Shown: positions 1-7,672 of the stretch, in pieces
Layout of the letters: each line of letters starts with the position of its first letter
How positions within the stretch are numbered: position 1 is the stretch's first letter
Source: CAXBCP01 sp038120765
GTDB lineage: Bacteria; Pseudomonadota; Alphaproteobacteria; MPNO01; UBA830
NCBI GenBank assembly: GCA_038120765.1
Contig: JAYOMI010000001.1
Coordinates: forward strand, 62,001 to 126,000
Direction: 5' to 3'
DNA length: 64,000 bases
Position numbers and translations under genes: made by a program
Notes under the pieces: generated by a model
Told to the model about the DNA's origin: nothing
The model's input: the letters and a program-made list of their open reading frames with translations, nothing else
Databases searched by the model: none

Positions 1-1
1 C

Positions 2-208
2 TACATCGGCGTCACGTTCCGCACCCGTTCGGTCGAGGAAGTGCGCGAGATCGTCGCCGCGATGAAGGCCGATCTGTGGAATGCGGTCGAAGCGGGCGAC
101 CTGTCGCTGCCCATCGACCGCGAATTCGCCTTCGACGATGCCGCCGAGGCGGTCGAGTACATGAAGGCGAACAGGCATTTCGGCAAGATCGTGATGAACC
201 TGGACTGA
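2..208 (+). CDS. C-terminal end of a zinc-type alcohol dehydrogenase / quinone oxidoreductase (partial)
   Basis: The window opens inside this gene, so only the last 68 residues and the TGA stop at 206-208 are visible. The reading frame starts at base 2. The tail contains the pattern FAFDDAAEAVEYMKANR followed by HFGKIV, typical of the closing segment of medium-chain NAD(P)H-dependent quinone reductases and alcohol dehydrogenases, where the last helix packs on the Rossmann domain. No catalytic or cofactor motif lies in the visible part, so substrate and cofactor are open. The next gene converges on it from the other strand. Confidence 0.6.
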   Translation, partial: YIGVTFRTRSVEEVREIVAAMKADLWNAVEAGDLSLPIDREFAFDDAAEAVEYMKANRHFGKIVMNLD

Positions 209-260
209 CCGCCGCGACCACCCCGGAACGTCGCCGGCGCCTGTCAGCCGGCGGGAGACA

Positions 261-1148
261 TCACCCCGCCGGCGGCGCGACGCAGACCTGGTCCCAGCGA
301 TAGCGTTCCTTCAGCGTGCCGAAATGCTCGAACACGTCGAGGATGACCTCGAAGGCAGGCTCGGTAATCTCGACATGGGGGCTCCATGTGCCGAGGTCCT
401 TATAGGCGGCGATGCAGGTCGTCAGCACGTCCTCGTCGATATCGGGGAAATACGGACTTTCGGCAGCGGCGATCTCCTGTGCCGGGGTCTCGTTCATGTA
501 AATGCGGGTTTTGCGGTAGGCGCGCATGAAAGCCTTCGCCATGTCGGTCTCCAGCCATTCGCGGGTGGCAGCAAGGCTCGAGAAACCGCACGGGCCGATC
601 AGCGGACCGGACTGCGCGACCACGTGGCCGACCCCGTCTGCTTCAAGCTGCTGCGGAAACGGGCCCTGCTGCTGGACGTATTCGCCCACACCTGCGCGGA
701 ACGCCGCATCGATATCGGCCGCCCCGCCGGGATGGATCAGGTTGATCTTGTCGACATCGATCCTGGCCTTATGGCAGGCGTATTTGAACATGGCGAGGGG
801 CTGGCCACCGGAGAACGTGACCACATCGGCGCCCTCGAGCTTGTCCCAGGTAAAATCCTCGTCTTCGTCGCGACCGGTGATGAAAAAGCCGTCCATTTCG
901 TTGATCTGCGCGAAATGCACGACGCTCGGCACTTCGCCCCTGGACAGCGGGCCGAACCCCTGACTCAACGCCGACTGGACGACATGGGCGGAACCGTCTT
1001 CCAGCGCCGCGATCGCGGACACGCCGGGCGGCGAGATCGACCATTCGGGCTCCAGCCCCTCTTCCTGCAGAAACCCGGCGGAGAATGTGGAAATCAGCGG
1101 CGAATAAAACGCCGAGAACAGGGTGAACTGGATATTGATCTTGGTCAC
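261..1148 (-). CDS. NMT1/THI5-like ABC transporter substrate-binding protein
   Basis: This 295-residue protein resembles the SsuA/THI5 (NMT1) family of solute-binding proteins that feed small sulfonates, nitriles or pyrimidine precursors to ABC importers. It opens directly with the first beta strand (INIQFTLFSAFYSPLI) and keeps features such as FSGGQPLAMFKYACHKA and the C-terminal helical part. There is no visible signal peptide, which is unusual for a periplasmic protein and may mean export by another route or a cytosolic role. The start is GTG at 1146-1148, chosen because AAGGA lies eight bases upstream. No permease or ATPase gene is adjacent. It diverges from the dioxygenase gene downstream in coordinates. 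Ligand unknown. Confidence 0.65.
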   Translation of the reverse strand: MTKINIQFTLFSAFYSPLISTFSAGFLQEEGLEPEWSISPPGVSAIAALEDGSAHVVQSALSQGFGPLSRGEVPSVVHFAQINEMDGFFITGRDEDEDFTWDKLEGADVVTFSGGQPLAMFKYACHKARIDVDKINLIHPGGAADIDAAFRAGVGEYVQQQGPFPQQLEADGVGHVVAQSGPLIGPCGFSSLAATREWLETDMAKAFMRAYRKTRIYMNETPAQEIAAAESPYFPDIDEDVLTTCIAAYKDLGTWSPHVEITEPAFEVILDVFEHFGTLKERYRWDQVCVAPPAG

Positions 1149-1304
1149 GGGCGATGTCCTTTTTCTTGCAAGAAATCCGGTACGTCGAACGTCTCACACG
1201 AAGCGCGATATGACAACGGCCCCGCCACAGCTTGGGATTGTCCGCCCGCCTGTGCGCCGGTAAGCTTTCTCGATAAACGCCCGCTCATAATAATGGAAAC
1301 GTTC

Positions 1305-2170
1305 ATGTCTACGCTCACCGTCACCCCCCGCACATCGGGAATAGGCGCAGAGATCACCGGCATCGATCTTTCCGAGCCCCTGACGGGGGCAAACCGGGGG
1401 GCGATCCAGGACGCGTTCGATACACACCGCCTGCTGATATTCCGCGACCAGTACCTGACCGTCGACCAGCATGTCGCGTTCAGTGAAAATTTCGGCAGGC
1501 TGGAAATATTTCCCGACCCGAAAGACATGGCGGACGGCCACAAGACCGTCCTTCGCGTCACCAATATCGACCGGGCGACCAACAGGCTCAAACCGGTGGA
1601 CGATCCGGGTCACAAATCGTTCACCCTCGGCACCAGCGACTGGCATATCGATTCCTCTTTCCGGACGCTGCCGTCCAAGGCATCCATGCTGTACGGCATC
1701 GAAATGCCGGCGGAGGGCGGCGACACGATGTTTGCCGATACCACGCTGGCCTATGACGCGCTGCCCGCGGCGCGCCGCAAGGAACTGGAGGACCTCATTG
1801 TAATTCACGATTTCGAGGAAACGCGACGTCGTCACGGTCTGCCGCCGCGGCCGCCCAAAGTCCAGGCCGCCACCCCGCCCGCGCGCCAGCCGCTGGTCGC
1901 CCAGCGCGATCACGACCGCCGCGCGCTTTTCANNNNNNNNNNGGCATGGACGATGCAGACGGACGGGCCCTTCTGGACGAGCTGAAAGAGTTCGCAACGC
2001 AACCGCAGTTTACCTACCGGCACCGGTGGCAATCCGGCGACATGGTGATGTTCGACAATATCTGCGTGATGCACCGCGCCATGCCCTATGACCTGTCCGG
2101 GTCGCGGCGGCTTCTGCATCGGACGACCGTCGCCGGCGAAGCCCCGCTGCAGGCCGTACATTCCGCCTGA
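1305..2170 (+). CDS. TauD/TfdA-family Fe(II)/2-oxoglutarate dioxygenase, interrupted by an N gap
   Basis: Members couple 2-oxoglutarate decarboxylation to hydroxylation of a small acid such as taurine or 2,4-D. The N-terminal block (GAEITGIDLSEPL) and the iron-binding H-x-D in SDWHIDSSFR are clear, and the distal histidine lies in CVMHRAMPYD after the gap. The N run at 1933-1942 falls between RRALF and GMDDADGRALLDEL. Homologues carry about nine residues there, and the two halves are in different frames as deposited; a true gap of 26 bases, or any length of the form 3n+2, would restore one frame. The start is the second of two in-frame ATGs (1293 and 1305), because MSTLTV fits the family and GGAAA precedes it. 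Substrate unknown. Confidence 0.8.
1933..1942. other. 10-base N gap inside the TauD/TfdA-like gene
   Basis: Ten N of the same length as four other gaps in the window, which suggests a fixed placeholder. The flanking codons imply a real missing length of 3n+2, most likely about 26 bases coding for the segment equivalent to IGSHASRI of the family. Confidence 0.9.
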
Positions 2171-2186
2171 CGCTTGGGCAGGATTC

Positions 2187-3098
2187 CTAGATCAGGCCGA
2201 TCTCGCCCGCGAACCGGCGGGTAATGGCGGCGCATTTTTCCGGTTCCTGGATTTGCATAAAATGGCCTGTGCCTTCCATGCATTCATAGGGCCAGTCGCA
2301 TTCGTCGCGCAGGGCGCGGCAGGCATAGCCGGGGGCCGACGGGACGTCGCTGTCCGGATCGCTGGCAATCGTCAGGAACGGCAGGGGGAATGCATCGGCC
2401 GGCGGCCAGAAATTCAGCTCGGCATTCTGTCTGTAAATCGCGCCTTCCCGCGCGCCGGAGCAGACGAGGTTCCATTTACCCGTCCGCGCGTCGTGTCGCA
2501 GGATCGACCGCGCCATCAGTTCGTAGGCGCCATCCACCCATTTCGACGTCATCCGGGCTTTTTTGAACATCGCGACCTGTTCGGCGGGATCGTCGAAGCC
2601 GTCGGGGCGCTTTTCAGCCCAGCGCCAGAGGATGCTTTCCTCGTGGAGCAGTTTCTCATGCAGCCGATGCCCTGCCGCGGGCACCATCGGCGGGTCGAAT
2701 ACGATCAGCCCGTCGAGCCGGCGGTTGCCCTCCAGCGCGTATTTCAGATTGCTCCGGGCCGACATGGAATGAAAAATGCCCATCTGCGGCTTTTCGCCGA
2801 ATTCGCGGTCGATTGCATCGTAGATCGTCGTCAGGTCGATCAGAAACCGCTCGAAGCTGTGTTCACCGTCATGCACCGGGTTCTCGCCGCTATTGCGGAA
2901 ATCGAAGACGACGACGTCGAAATCTTCCAGCAGCAGGCCCCAATAGGGAAAATATCCGTTGATGGCGAGACCGTTCCCATGGCTGAGAATCAGGCGCGGC
3001 GCGGCCGGATTGCCGTGACAGCGTACGCGGATCACCGCGCCGTCATCCATGGCGACGTCGAAAATACGTTTGGGCGGGGGGACTGTCAGAGTGGTCAT
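2187..3098 (-). CDS. Alpha/beta hydrolase
   Basis: A 303-residue soluble alpha/beta hydrolase. The oxyanion segment is LSHGNGL near residue 40, the nucleophile strand reads MGIFHSMSARSN (Ser about 111), and the C-terminal catalytic histidine is probably in GTGHFMQ. The nucleophile elbow is F-H-S-M-S instead of the usual G-x-S-x-G, so either the elbow is atypical or activity is altered. The chosen start at 3098 is the ATG directly before TLTVPPPKRIF; longer in-frame starts run into the divergent promoter region and give an implausible leader. It diverges from the small membrane protein at 3145. Substrate unknown. Confidence 0.75.
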   Translation of the reverse strand: MTTLTVPPPKRIFDVAMDDGAVIRVRCHGNPAAPRLILSHGNGLAINGYFPYWGLLLEDFDVVVFDFRNSGENPVHDGEHSFERFLIDLTTIYDAIDREFGEKPQMGIFHSMSARSNLKYALEGNRRLDGLIVFDPPMVPAAGHRLHEKLLHEESILWRWAEKRPDGFDDPAEQVAMFKKARMTSKWVDGAYELMARSILRHDARTGKWNLVCSGAREGAIYRQNAELNFWPPADAFPLPFLTIASDPDSDVPSAPGYACRALRDECDWPYECMEGTGHFMQIQEPEKCAAITRRFAGEIGLI

Positions 3099-3144
3099 CG
3101 GATGGTATGTATAACAGCTTAGACTTGTTTGGAACGGACATCTT

Positions 3145-3399
3145 ATGGCGGCACAGCGTTTTTCCATCGGCTGGATATTCAAAATTGCCCTCTGGTGCCT
3201 GATTGTCGGCGTCGCGCTGTCAGCGCTGGGCGTCACGCCGGGCGACTTCTGGAACAGCCTGTGGGCCGCCGCGAACCGGGTCTACGAGTGGGGCGTCTCC
3301 GCCTTCGGCTGGGCCTGGGACTACATCCTGATCGGCGCCGCCATCGTGCTGCCGATCGTCATTATCCGCTATATCTGGCGGTCGGTCAGTCGCGGCTGA
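3145..3399 (+). CDS. Small two-helix membrane protein (DUF6460-like)
   Basis: An 84-residue protein with two hydrophobic segments, about residues 11-31 (WIFKIALWCLIVGVALSALG) and 60-76 (YILIGAAIVLPIVIIRYIW), separated by a tryptophan-rich amphipathic stretch. This layout matches the short alphaproteobacterial family DUF6460, whose function is unknown. It starts 46 bases from the divergent hydrolase and is followed after 43 bases by another conserved hypothetical gene on the same strand, so the two may be co-transcribed. The family assignment is from memory of its pattern. Confidence 0.65.
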   Translation: MAAQRFSIGWIFKIALWCLIVGVALSALGVTPGDFWNSLWAAANRVYEWGVSAFGWAWDYILIGAAIVLPIVIIRYIWRSVSRG

Positions 3400-3442
3400 A
3401 ACTATAGCCACGCGGCCGCGAAATCGGTTAAGTTCCGCCGCC

Positions 3443-3889
3443 ATGGATATCGACAGTTTTATCGCCCGGGCCCAGTTGAGCCTCACCTGCGAGCCTGCGG
3501 AAGAAAATACGGACCTTCATCCGGACGAAATTCCGGAAGATTGCGACCATTTCAAATGCGCGCTGCGCGGCCGGACCCACGAGATGGAGTTCTACTTCAC
3601 CTGCCCGCCCGGCGGCGGACCGCCGCGCATCGAGGATACGACACGGTATCTCGGCGCCGTGGCCGCGGAATACGAAAGCTGCGACGATATGCTGGAATGG
3701 GCCGACGAATACGGTTTCGATCCCGGACACATGCATACGCGGGGCGCGTTCGACGCCATCGCCCGGCTGACCCGCGATCTCTGGCGTATTGTCGGCGATG
3801 ACATGTATGACGAACTTCGTCACGGCGTGGAGATCGAACAGGCCGTCGACATGGCCTGGGCGGGTTTCCAGAATTACGGGCGAAACTAG
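3443..3889 (+). CDS. Conserved hypothetical acidic protein
   Basis: A 148-residue soluble, acidic protein with no signal peptide or membrane segment. Recognisable internal features are ESCDDMLEWADEYGFDP followed by a helical C-terminal half. I do not recognise a catalytic motif or an assigned family. The start ATG is the first in the frame and sits just after a purine-poor stretch, so translation may be coupled to the upstream small membrane protein 43 bases away. Its 3' end converges on the Fe-S protein gene with 12 bases between. Confidence 0.6.
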   Translation: MDIDSFIARAQLSLTCEPAEENTDLHPDEIPEDCDHFKCALRGRTHEMEFYFTCPPGGGPPRIEDTTRYLGAVAAEYESCDDMLEWADEYGFDPGHMHTRGAFDAIARLTRDLWRIVGDDMYDELRHGVEIEQAVDMAWAGFQNYGRN

Positions 3890-3901
3890 GACCGCAAGGG
3901 C

Positions 3902-4591
3902 CTAATCCGCGCCGTAGCCGCGCTTCACCGCCGCAAGCATGGCCGCCGTATGAAACGCCTGCTGGTCCTGTCCGTACAGATAGTCCCGCCCCACGGGGCA
4001 GGCACGCCGGGCAAGACATCCGCGATCCCGGCAATTGACCCCCGACGCGCTTTCCACATGGCTTGTGCAGGCACAGGCAACGAACCGGCCGGGCAGGAAC
4101 GCATCCGCCGGACAGACCGTCAGACAGGGTTTTTTCTCGCAGGTATCGCACGGGCTCGGCGCATCGATGCGCGGCGGCAACGGGACCCTGTCGCGGAACA
4201 GAAGCGCGGCGCGGTAGACATGCCAGAGGCCGAATTCCGGGTGGATCATGATCCCGATGGTGGATCGGTAGACCGGCTCCGCCCGCGCCGCCCAGTCCTG
4301 CACCGGCACGAAGGGCGGGCCGTCATTGGGGAATAACGGCTGCGCATCGACTTCGGCGGCCACGCGCTCTATTTCCGGGCGCAGCCAGCTGTCCAGCGGG
4401 TTGCGTCCCCGCCTGTCGGCATGCGCATCGAACGCCTGCCACATATCGCCGCCCGCATTGCCGATCAGCAGGACCGTCGCCGCGGCGCTGCCATCGGCGA
4501 GCGACGGGACCCTGTCTGCCGGCGCAGCCTCAAAACCGCCGCGCACGAACAGGCCGGCATCTCTCAGAAGATCATTCAATCTGTCGATCAT
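3902..4591 (-). CDS. 4Fe-4S ferredoxin-type protein, distantly QueG-like
   Basis: A 229-residue cytosolic protein. The C-terminal third carries a bacterial ferredoxin motif, CDTCEKKPCLTVCPADAF, and then a second cysteine-rich stretch (FVACACTSH, CRDRGCLARRACPVG) that could hold another cluster. The N-terminal part resembles the nucleotide-like domain of small ferredoxin/QueG-related proteins, with the line VLLIGNAGGDMW. It is not the queuosine reductase itself, which is at 23786. The start at 4591 (MIDRLNDLLRDAGL) fits the fold better than an earlier ATG at 4720, which would overlap the divergent YHS gene. Redox partner and role are unknown. Confidence 0.65.
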   Translation of the reverse strand: MIDRLNDLLRDAGLFVRGGFEAAPADRVPSLADGSAAATVLLIGNAGGDMWQAFDAHADRRGRNPLDSWLRPEIERVAAEVDAQPLFPNDGPPFVPVQDWAARAEPVYRSTIGIMIHPEFGLWHVYRAALLFRDRVPLPPRIDAPSPCDTCEKKPCLTVCPADAFLPGRFVACACTSHVESASGVNCRDRGCLARRACPVGRDYLYGQDQQAFHTAAMLAAVKRGYGAD

Positions 4592-4696
4592 CCGCCGAAG
4601 ATAGAACCGATCACGCGTATTGACGCAAATGTTATTGGCCGCGGCACAGAGGTTTTCCCATATCTCCGCCACATTCATCACAACGGGAGAAAGTCG

Positions 4697-5210
4697 ATGA
4701 CTGCAATCACCCTGCCCCATCCCGCCCGACGCCTGTTCACGGTATTCGGCCTCGCCTTCGCGCTCCTTGCGGCAGCCGGCCTTGCGCGCCCGGCGGCGGG
4801 AAACATCTGGTTCGAGGGCGGCGTGTTGGGATCGTCCGCTGTGCGCGGCTATGACGTCGTTGCCTATTNNNNNNNNNNATTACACGGAGAGCAAGCCCGT
4901 GGACGGCTCTTGGGCATAGTCGGATGGCTCGAACAGCACGCGCTGGCGGCTCCCGAGCGCGGCGCACCGGGACCTTTTCGCCGCCAATCCGGAAAAATAC
5001 GCGCCGCAATACGGGGGCTGGTGCGCCTGGGCCGTCTCCCAGGGCTATACCGCGCCCATCGATCCCGCCGCCTGGCGGATTGTCGACGGCAAGCTCTATC
5101 TGAACTACTCTAAATCGGTTCAGAGCCAATGGGCGCAGAATATCCCGGGCTACATTGCAAAGGGCGACACCAACTGGCCGCGCCTTAAACAGAAACTCGC
5201 CGACCGGTAA
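4697..5210 (+). pseudogene. Exported YHS-domain protein, broken by an N gap and an in-frame stop
   Basis: The protein begins with a signal peptide (hydrophobic FGLAFALLAAAGLA, cleavage probably after ARPAAG) and continues into a YHS domain: GSSAVRGYDVVAY before the gap, and TESKPVDGSWA then AAHRDLFAANPEKYAPQYGG after it. The family is thought to bind metal in the periplasm. Joining the flanks without the Ns keeps one frame and gives VAY-Y-YTESKPV. About 38 bases past the gap a TAG at 4917-4919 interrupts that frame, where relatives have an aromatic residue; the following codon series (DGSNSTRW instead of the usual G-W-N) also looks damaged. GGGAGA lies eight bases before the ATG. Real pseudogene or consensus error near a contig end; I lean to error. 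Confidence 0.65.
4869..4878. other. 10-base N gap inside the YHS-domain gene
   Basis: The left flank ends in CCTATT and the right flank begins ATTACACGG. Direct joining, or merging the shared ATT, both keep the reading frame through the YHS domain, so little or no sequence may really be missing here. Confidence 0.85.
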
Positions 5211-5284
5211 GCGGCATCTGTGGGAAGCACCCGGATTTCCGGAACGGGATGACACGACCAGCGCCCGTGCGCTAACGTCCGGGA

Positions 5285-6100
5285 ATGCTGAAGAGAACCA
5301 TCCCATCCTCGGGCGAGGAGATCGCCGCGGTCGGGCTCGGCACCTGGCGGGGTTTCGATATCGGCACCGGCAGCGCCGACCGCGCCCAGCGCCGCGCCGT
5401 GCTGGAGACACTGCTCGACGCCGGCGCGTCGGTGGTCGATTCATCCCCGATGTACGGCCGTGCCGAGGGGGTCGCCGGCGATCTTCTCGCGGACATGGGC
5501 CGGCGCGACGACGCCTTTATCGCCACCAAGGTCTGGACCCGGGGCGGCCGCCTGGGCATTCGCGAAATGGAGGAGTCTTTCCGGCTGTTCCGCACTGGGG
5601 TCATCGACCTGATGCAGGTCCACAACCTCGTCGACTGGCAGACCCATCTCACGCCGATGCGCACCTGGAAGGCGGAAGGGCGCCTCCGCTATACCGGCTA
5701 CACCCATTACCGCCCGCATGCGTTTGACGACCTGATGGAAAGCGTACGGACAGAACCCGTCGATTTCCTGCAGTTCTGTTATTCGATCGACGAGCGCGAT
5801 GCCGAGGACGACATCCTGCCATTCTGCGCCGCCAACGGGATCGCGACCCTCATCAACCTGCCTTTCGGCGGCGGCGGGCTTCTTTCCCGCCTGAACGGGA
5901 CGCCCCTGCCCGCCCTTGCCGCCGATCTCGGCTGCGCAAGCTGGGCCCAGTTCTGCCTGAAATACGTGATCTCCCACCCCGCCGTGACCTGTGCCATTCC
6001 GGGCACGTCAAATCCCGCGCATATGGCGGACCTGCTGGCGGCAGGCGAGGGTGAAATGCCCGACGAAGCGACCCGCCGGGAGATGGCCCGGCTGTTCTGA
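5285..6100 (+). CDS. Aldo/keto reductase
   Basis: A 271-residue TIM-barrel NAD(P)H-dependent oxidoreductase acting on aldehydes or ketones in the cytosol. The catalytic tetrad is complete: Asp52 and Tyr57 in VVDSSPMYG, Lys82 in IATKVW and His113 in LMQVHNL. The C-terminal cofactor segment has AIPGTSNPAHMADLL, the usual phosphate-binding helix start. Length is typical of shorter bacterial members. The gene stands 75 bases after the YHS gene on the same strand and 111 bases before the TrpB2 gene. Substrate cannot be read from sequence. Confidence 0.85.
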   Translation: MLKRTIPSSGEEIAAVGLGTWRGFDIGTGSADRAQRRAVLETLLDAGASVVDSSPMYGRAEGVAGDLLADMGRRDDAFIATKVWTRGGRLGIREMEESFRLFRTGVIDLMQVHNLVDWQTHLTPMRTWKAEGRLRYTGYTHYRPHAFDDLMESVRTEPVDFLQFCYSIDERDAEDDILPFCAANGIATLINLPFGGGGLLSRLNGTPLPALAADLGCASWAQFCLKYVISHPAVTCAIPGTSNPAHMADLLAAGEGEMPDEATRREMARLF

Positions 6101-6211
6101 CGTCCACCCCCTTTGTTTGACGAATTCAGGGCCCATGCCCTTTACCTGCCGACCGAAATGGGCGATTTTTGGGTGGGATAAATCAAAACATCGAACACGG
6201 AAGGCATCATC

Positions 6212-7579
6212 ATGTCCGATACCGTCAAATACCTTCTCGATGAGAAGGACATGCCGACACACTGGTACAACATCATGGCGGATCTGCCGGAGCCGATGGC
6301 CCCGCCGCTGCATCCGGGCACCGGGCAACCGATCGGTCCCGACGACCTCGCCCCCCTCTTTCCGATGGAACTGATCAAGCAGGAGGTTTCGACCGAGCGC
6401 GAGATCGAGATTCCCGACGAAGTGCGCGACATTTACCGCCAGTGGCGCCCGACGCCGCTTTTCCGCGCCCGTCGACTGGAAAAGGCGCTCGATACGCCTG
6501 CCAAGATTTACTACAAGTATGAAGGCGTCAGCCCCGCCGGCAGTCACAAGCCGAACACCGCGATTCCGCAGGCCTATTACAACAAGGCCGAAGGCATCAC
6601 GAAGCTGGCGACGGAAACCGGTGCGGGGCAGTGGGGATCGTCCCTCGCCTTTGCCGGCGCCCTGTTCGGAATCTCCGTCGACGTCTACATGGTCAAGGTT
6701 TCGTTCGGCCAGAAACCGTATCGCAAGGCGCTGATGGAATCCTACGGCGCACGCTGCGTCGCCAGCCCGTCCAACGAAACCAATGCGGGCCGTGCGGTCC
6801 TTGCCGAACACCCGGATTCGAACGGCAGCCTCGGCATCGCTATCTCGGAAGCGGTCGAAATCGCGGCGACCCGCGACGACACCAAATACGCGCTCGGCAG
6901 CGTGCTGAACCACGTGTTGATGCACCAGACCATTGTCGGCCAGGAATCCATGAAGCAGATGGAAATGGCCGGCGATTATCCGGACGTGGTTGTCGGCTGC
7001 ACCGGCGGCGGATCGAACTTCGGCGGCATCGCTTTCCCGTATCTCGGCGAAAAACTGCGCGGCGGCAGGGATCTGAAGATCGTCGCCGTCGAGCCCGCCG
7101 CCTGCCCGACCCTGACGCGCGGCAAGTTCGCTTACGATTTCGGCGATACCGGTCACCTGACCCCGCTGGTCAAGATGCACACGCTTGGCTCCACCTTTAT
7201 CCCGCCGGGGTTCCATTCGGGCGGTCTGCGCTATCACGGCATGGCGCCGCAGGTCAGCCATGTCCAGGATCTCGGTCTTATCGAATCCAAGGCCTATCAT
7301 CAGACCACATGCTTCGATGCCGGCATCCAGTTTGCCCGCGCAGAAGGCATCCTGCCGGCACCGGAGGCAAACCATGCCGTCCGCGGCGCCATCGACGAGG
7401 CGCTCCGCTGCAAGGAGGAAGGCAAGTCGGAGACGATCCTGTTCAACCTGTGCGGCCACGGCCATTTCGATATGCAGGCCTACATGGACTACTTCGGCGG
7501 CAAGCTACAGGATCTGGATTACGACGAGGGCGAACTCGCCATGGCGCTTTCCGGACTGCCGTCGGTCGCCGCCGAATAA
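6212..7579 (+). CDS. TrpB2-type tryptophan synthase beta-like PLP enzyme
   Basis: A 455-residue fold-type II PLP enzyme of the long TrpB2 class. The PLP lysine is Lys113 in AGSHKPNTA, the catalytic glutamate is in TETGAGQWG (Glu135), and the phosphate-binding loop is CTGGGSNFGG. TrpB2 proteins join indole and L-serine (or O-phosphoserine) without a classical TrpA partner, and no trpA gene is seen nearby. TrpB2 enzymes outside the trp operon are often thought to recycle indole or act on other nucleophiles. A hairpin terminator follows the gene, then a UbiD decarboxylase and a TPP decarboxylase on the same strand; the group could be a small aromatic-acid pathway (inference). Confidence 0.88.
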   Translation: MSDTVKYLLDEKDMPTHWYNIMADLPEPMAPPLHPGTGQPIGPDDLAPLFPMELIKQEVSTEREIEIPDEVRDIYRQWRPTPLFRARRLEKALDTPAKIYYKYEGVSPAGSHKPNTAIPQAYYNKAEGITKLATETGAGQWGSSLAFAGALFGISVDVYMVKVSFGQKPYRKALMESYGARCVASPSNETNAGRAVLAEHPDSNGSLGIAISEAVEIAATRDDTKYALGSVLNHVLMHQTIVGQESMKQMEMAGDYPDVVVGCTGGGSNFGGIAFPYLGEKLRGGRDLKIVAVEPAACPTLTRGKFAYDFGDTGHLTPLVKMHTLGSTFIPPGFHSGGLRYHGMAPQVSHVQDLGLIESKAYHQTTCFDAGIQFARAEGILPAPEANHAVRGAIDEALRCKEEGKSETILFNLCGHGHFDMQAYMDYFGGKLQDLDYDEGELAMALSGLPSVAAE

Positions 7580-7614
7580 GACTCTCCGCGCGCCGCTGCG
7601 GGCAGGTATCGAAA

Positions 7615-7644
7615 CAGACGGCCGGCCTTCGCGCCGGCCGTTTG
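7615..7644 (+). terminator. Hairpin between trpB2-like gene and ubiD
   Basis: A nine-base perfect stem, ACGGCCGGC (7618-7626) with GCCGGCCGT (7633-7641), extends outward by weaker pairs and is followed by TTGCATCTT. The U tract is poor, so it may be a partial terminator or a stabilising hairpin between the two genes. Confidence 0.5.
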
Positions 7645-7672
7645 CATCTTAAACGGAACCGGGAACCTCACC

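Noticed and set aside
324..1304. Long N-terminal extension of the TauD-like frame
   Set aside because: It is antisense to the solute-binding protein gene; family homology starts at 1305.
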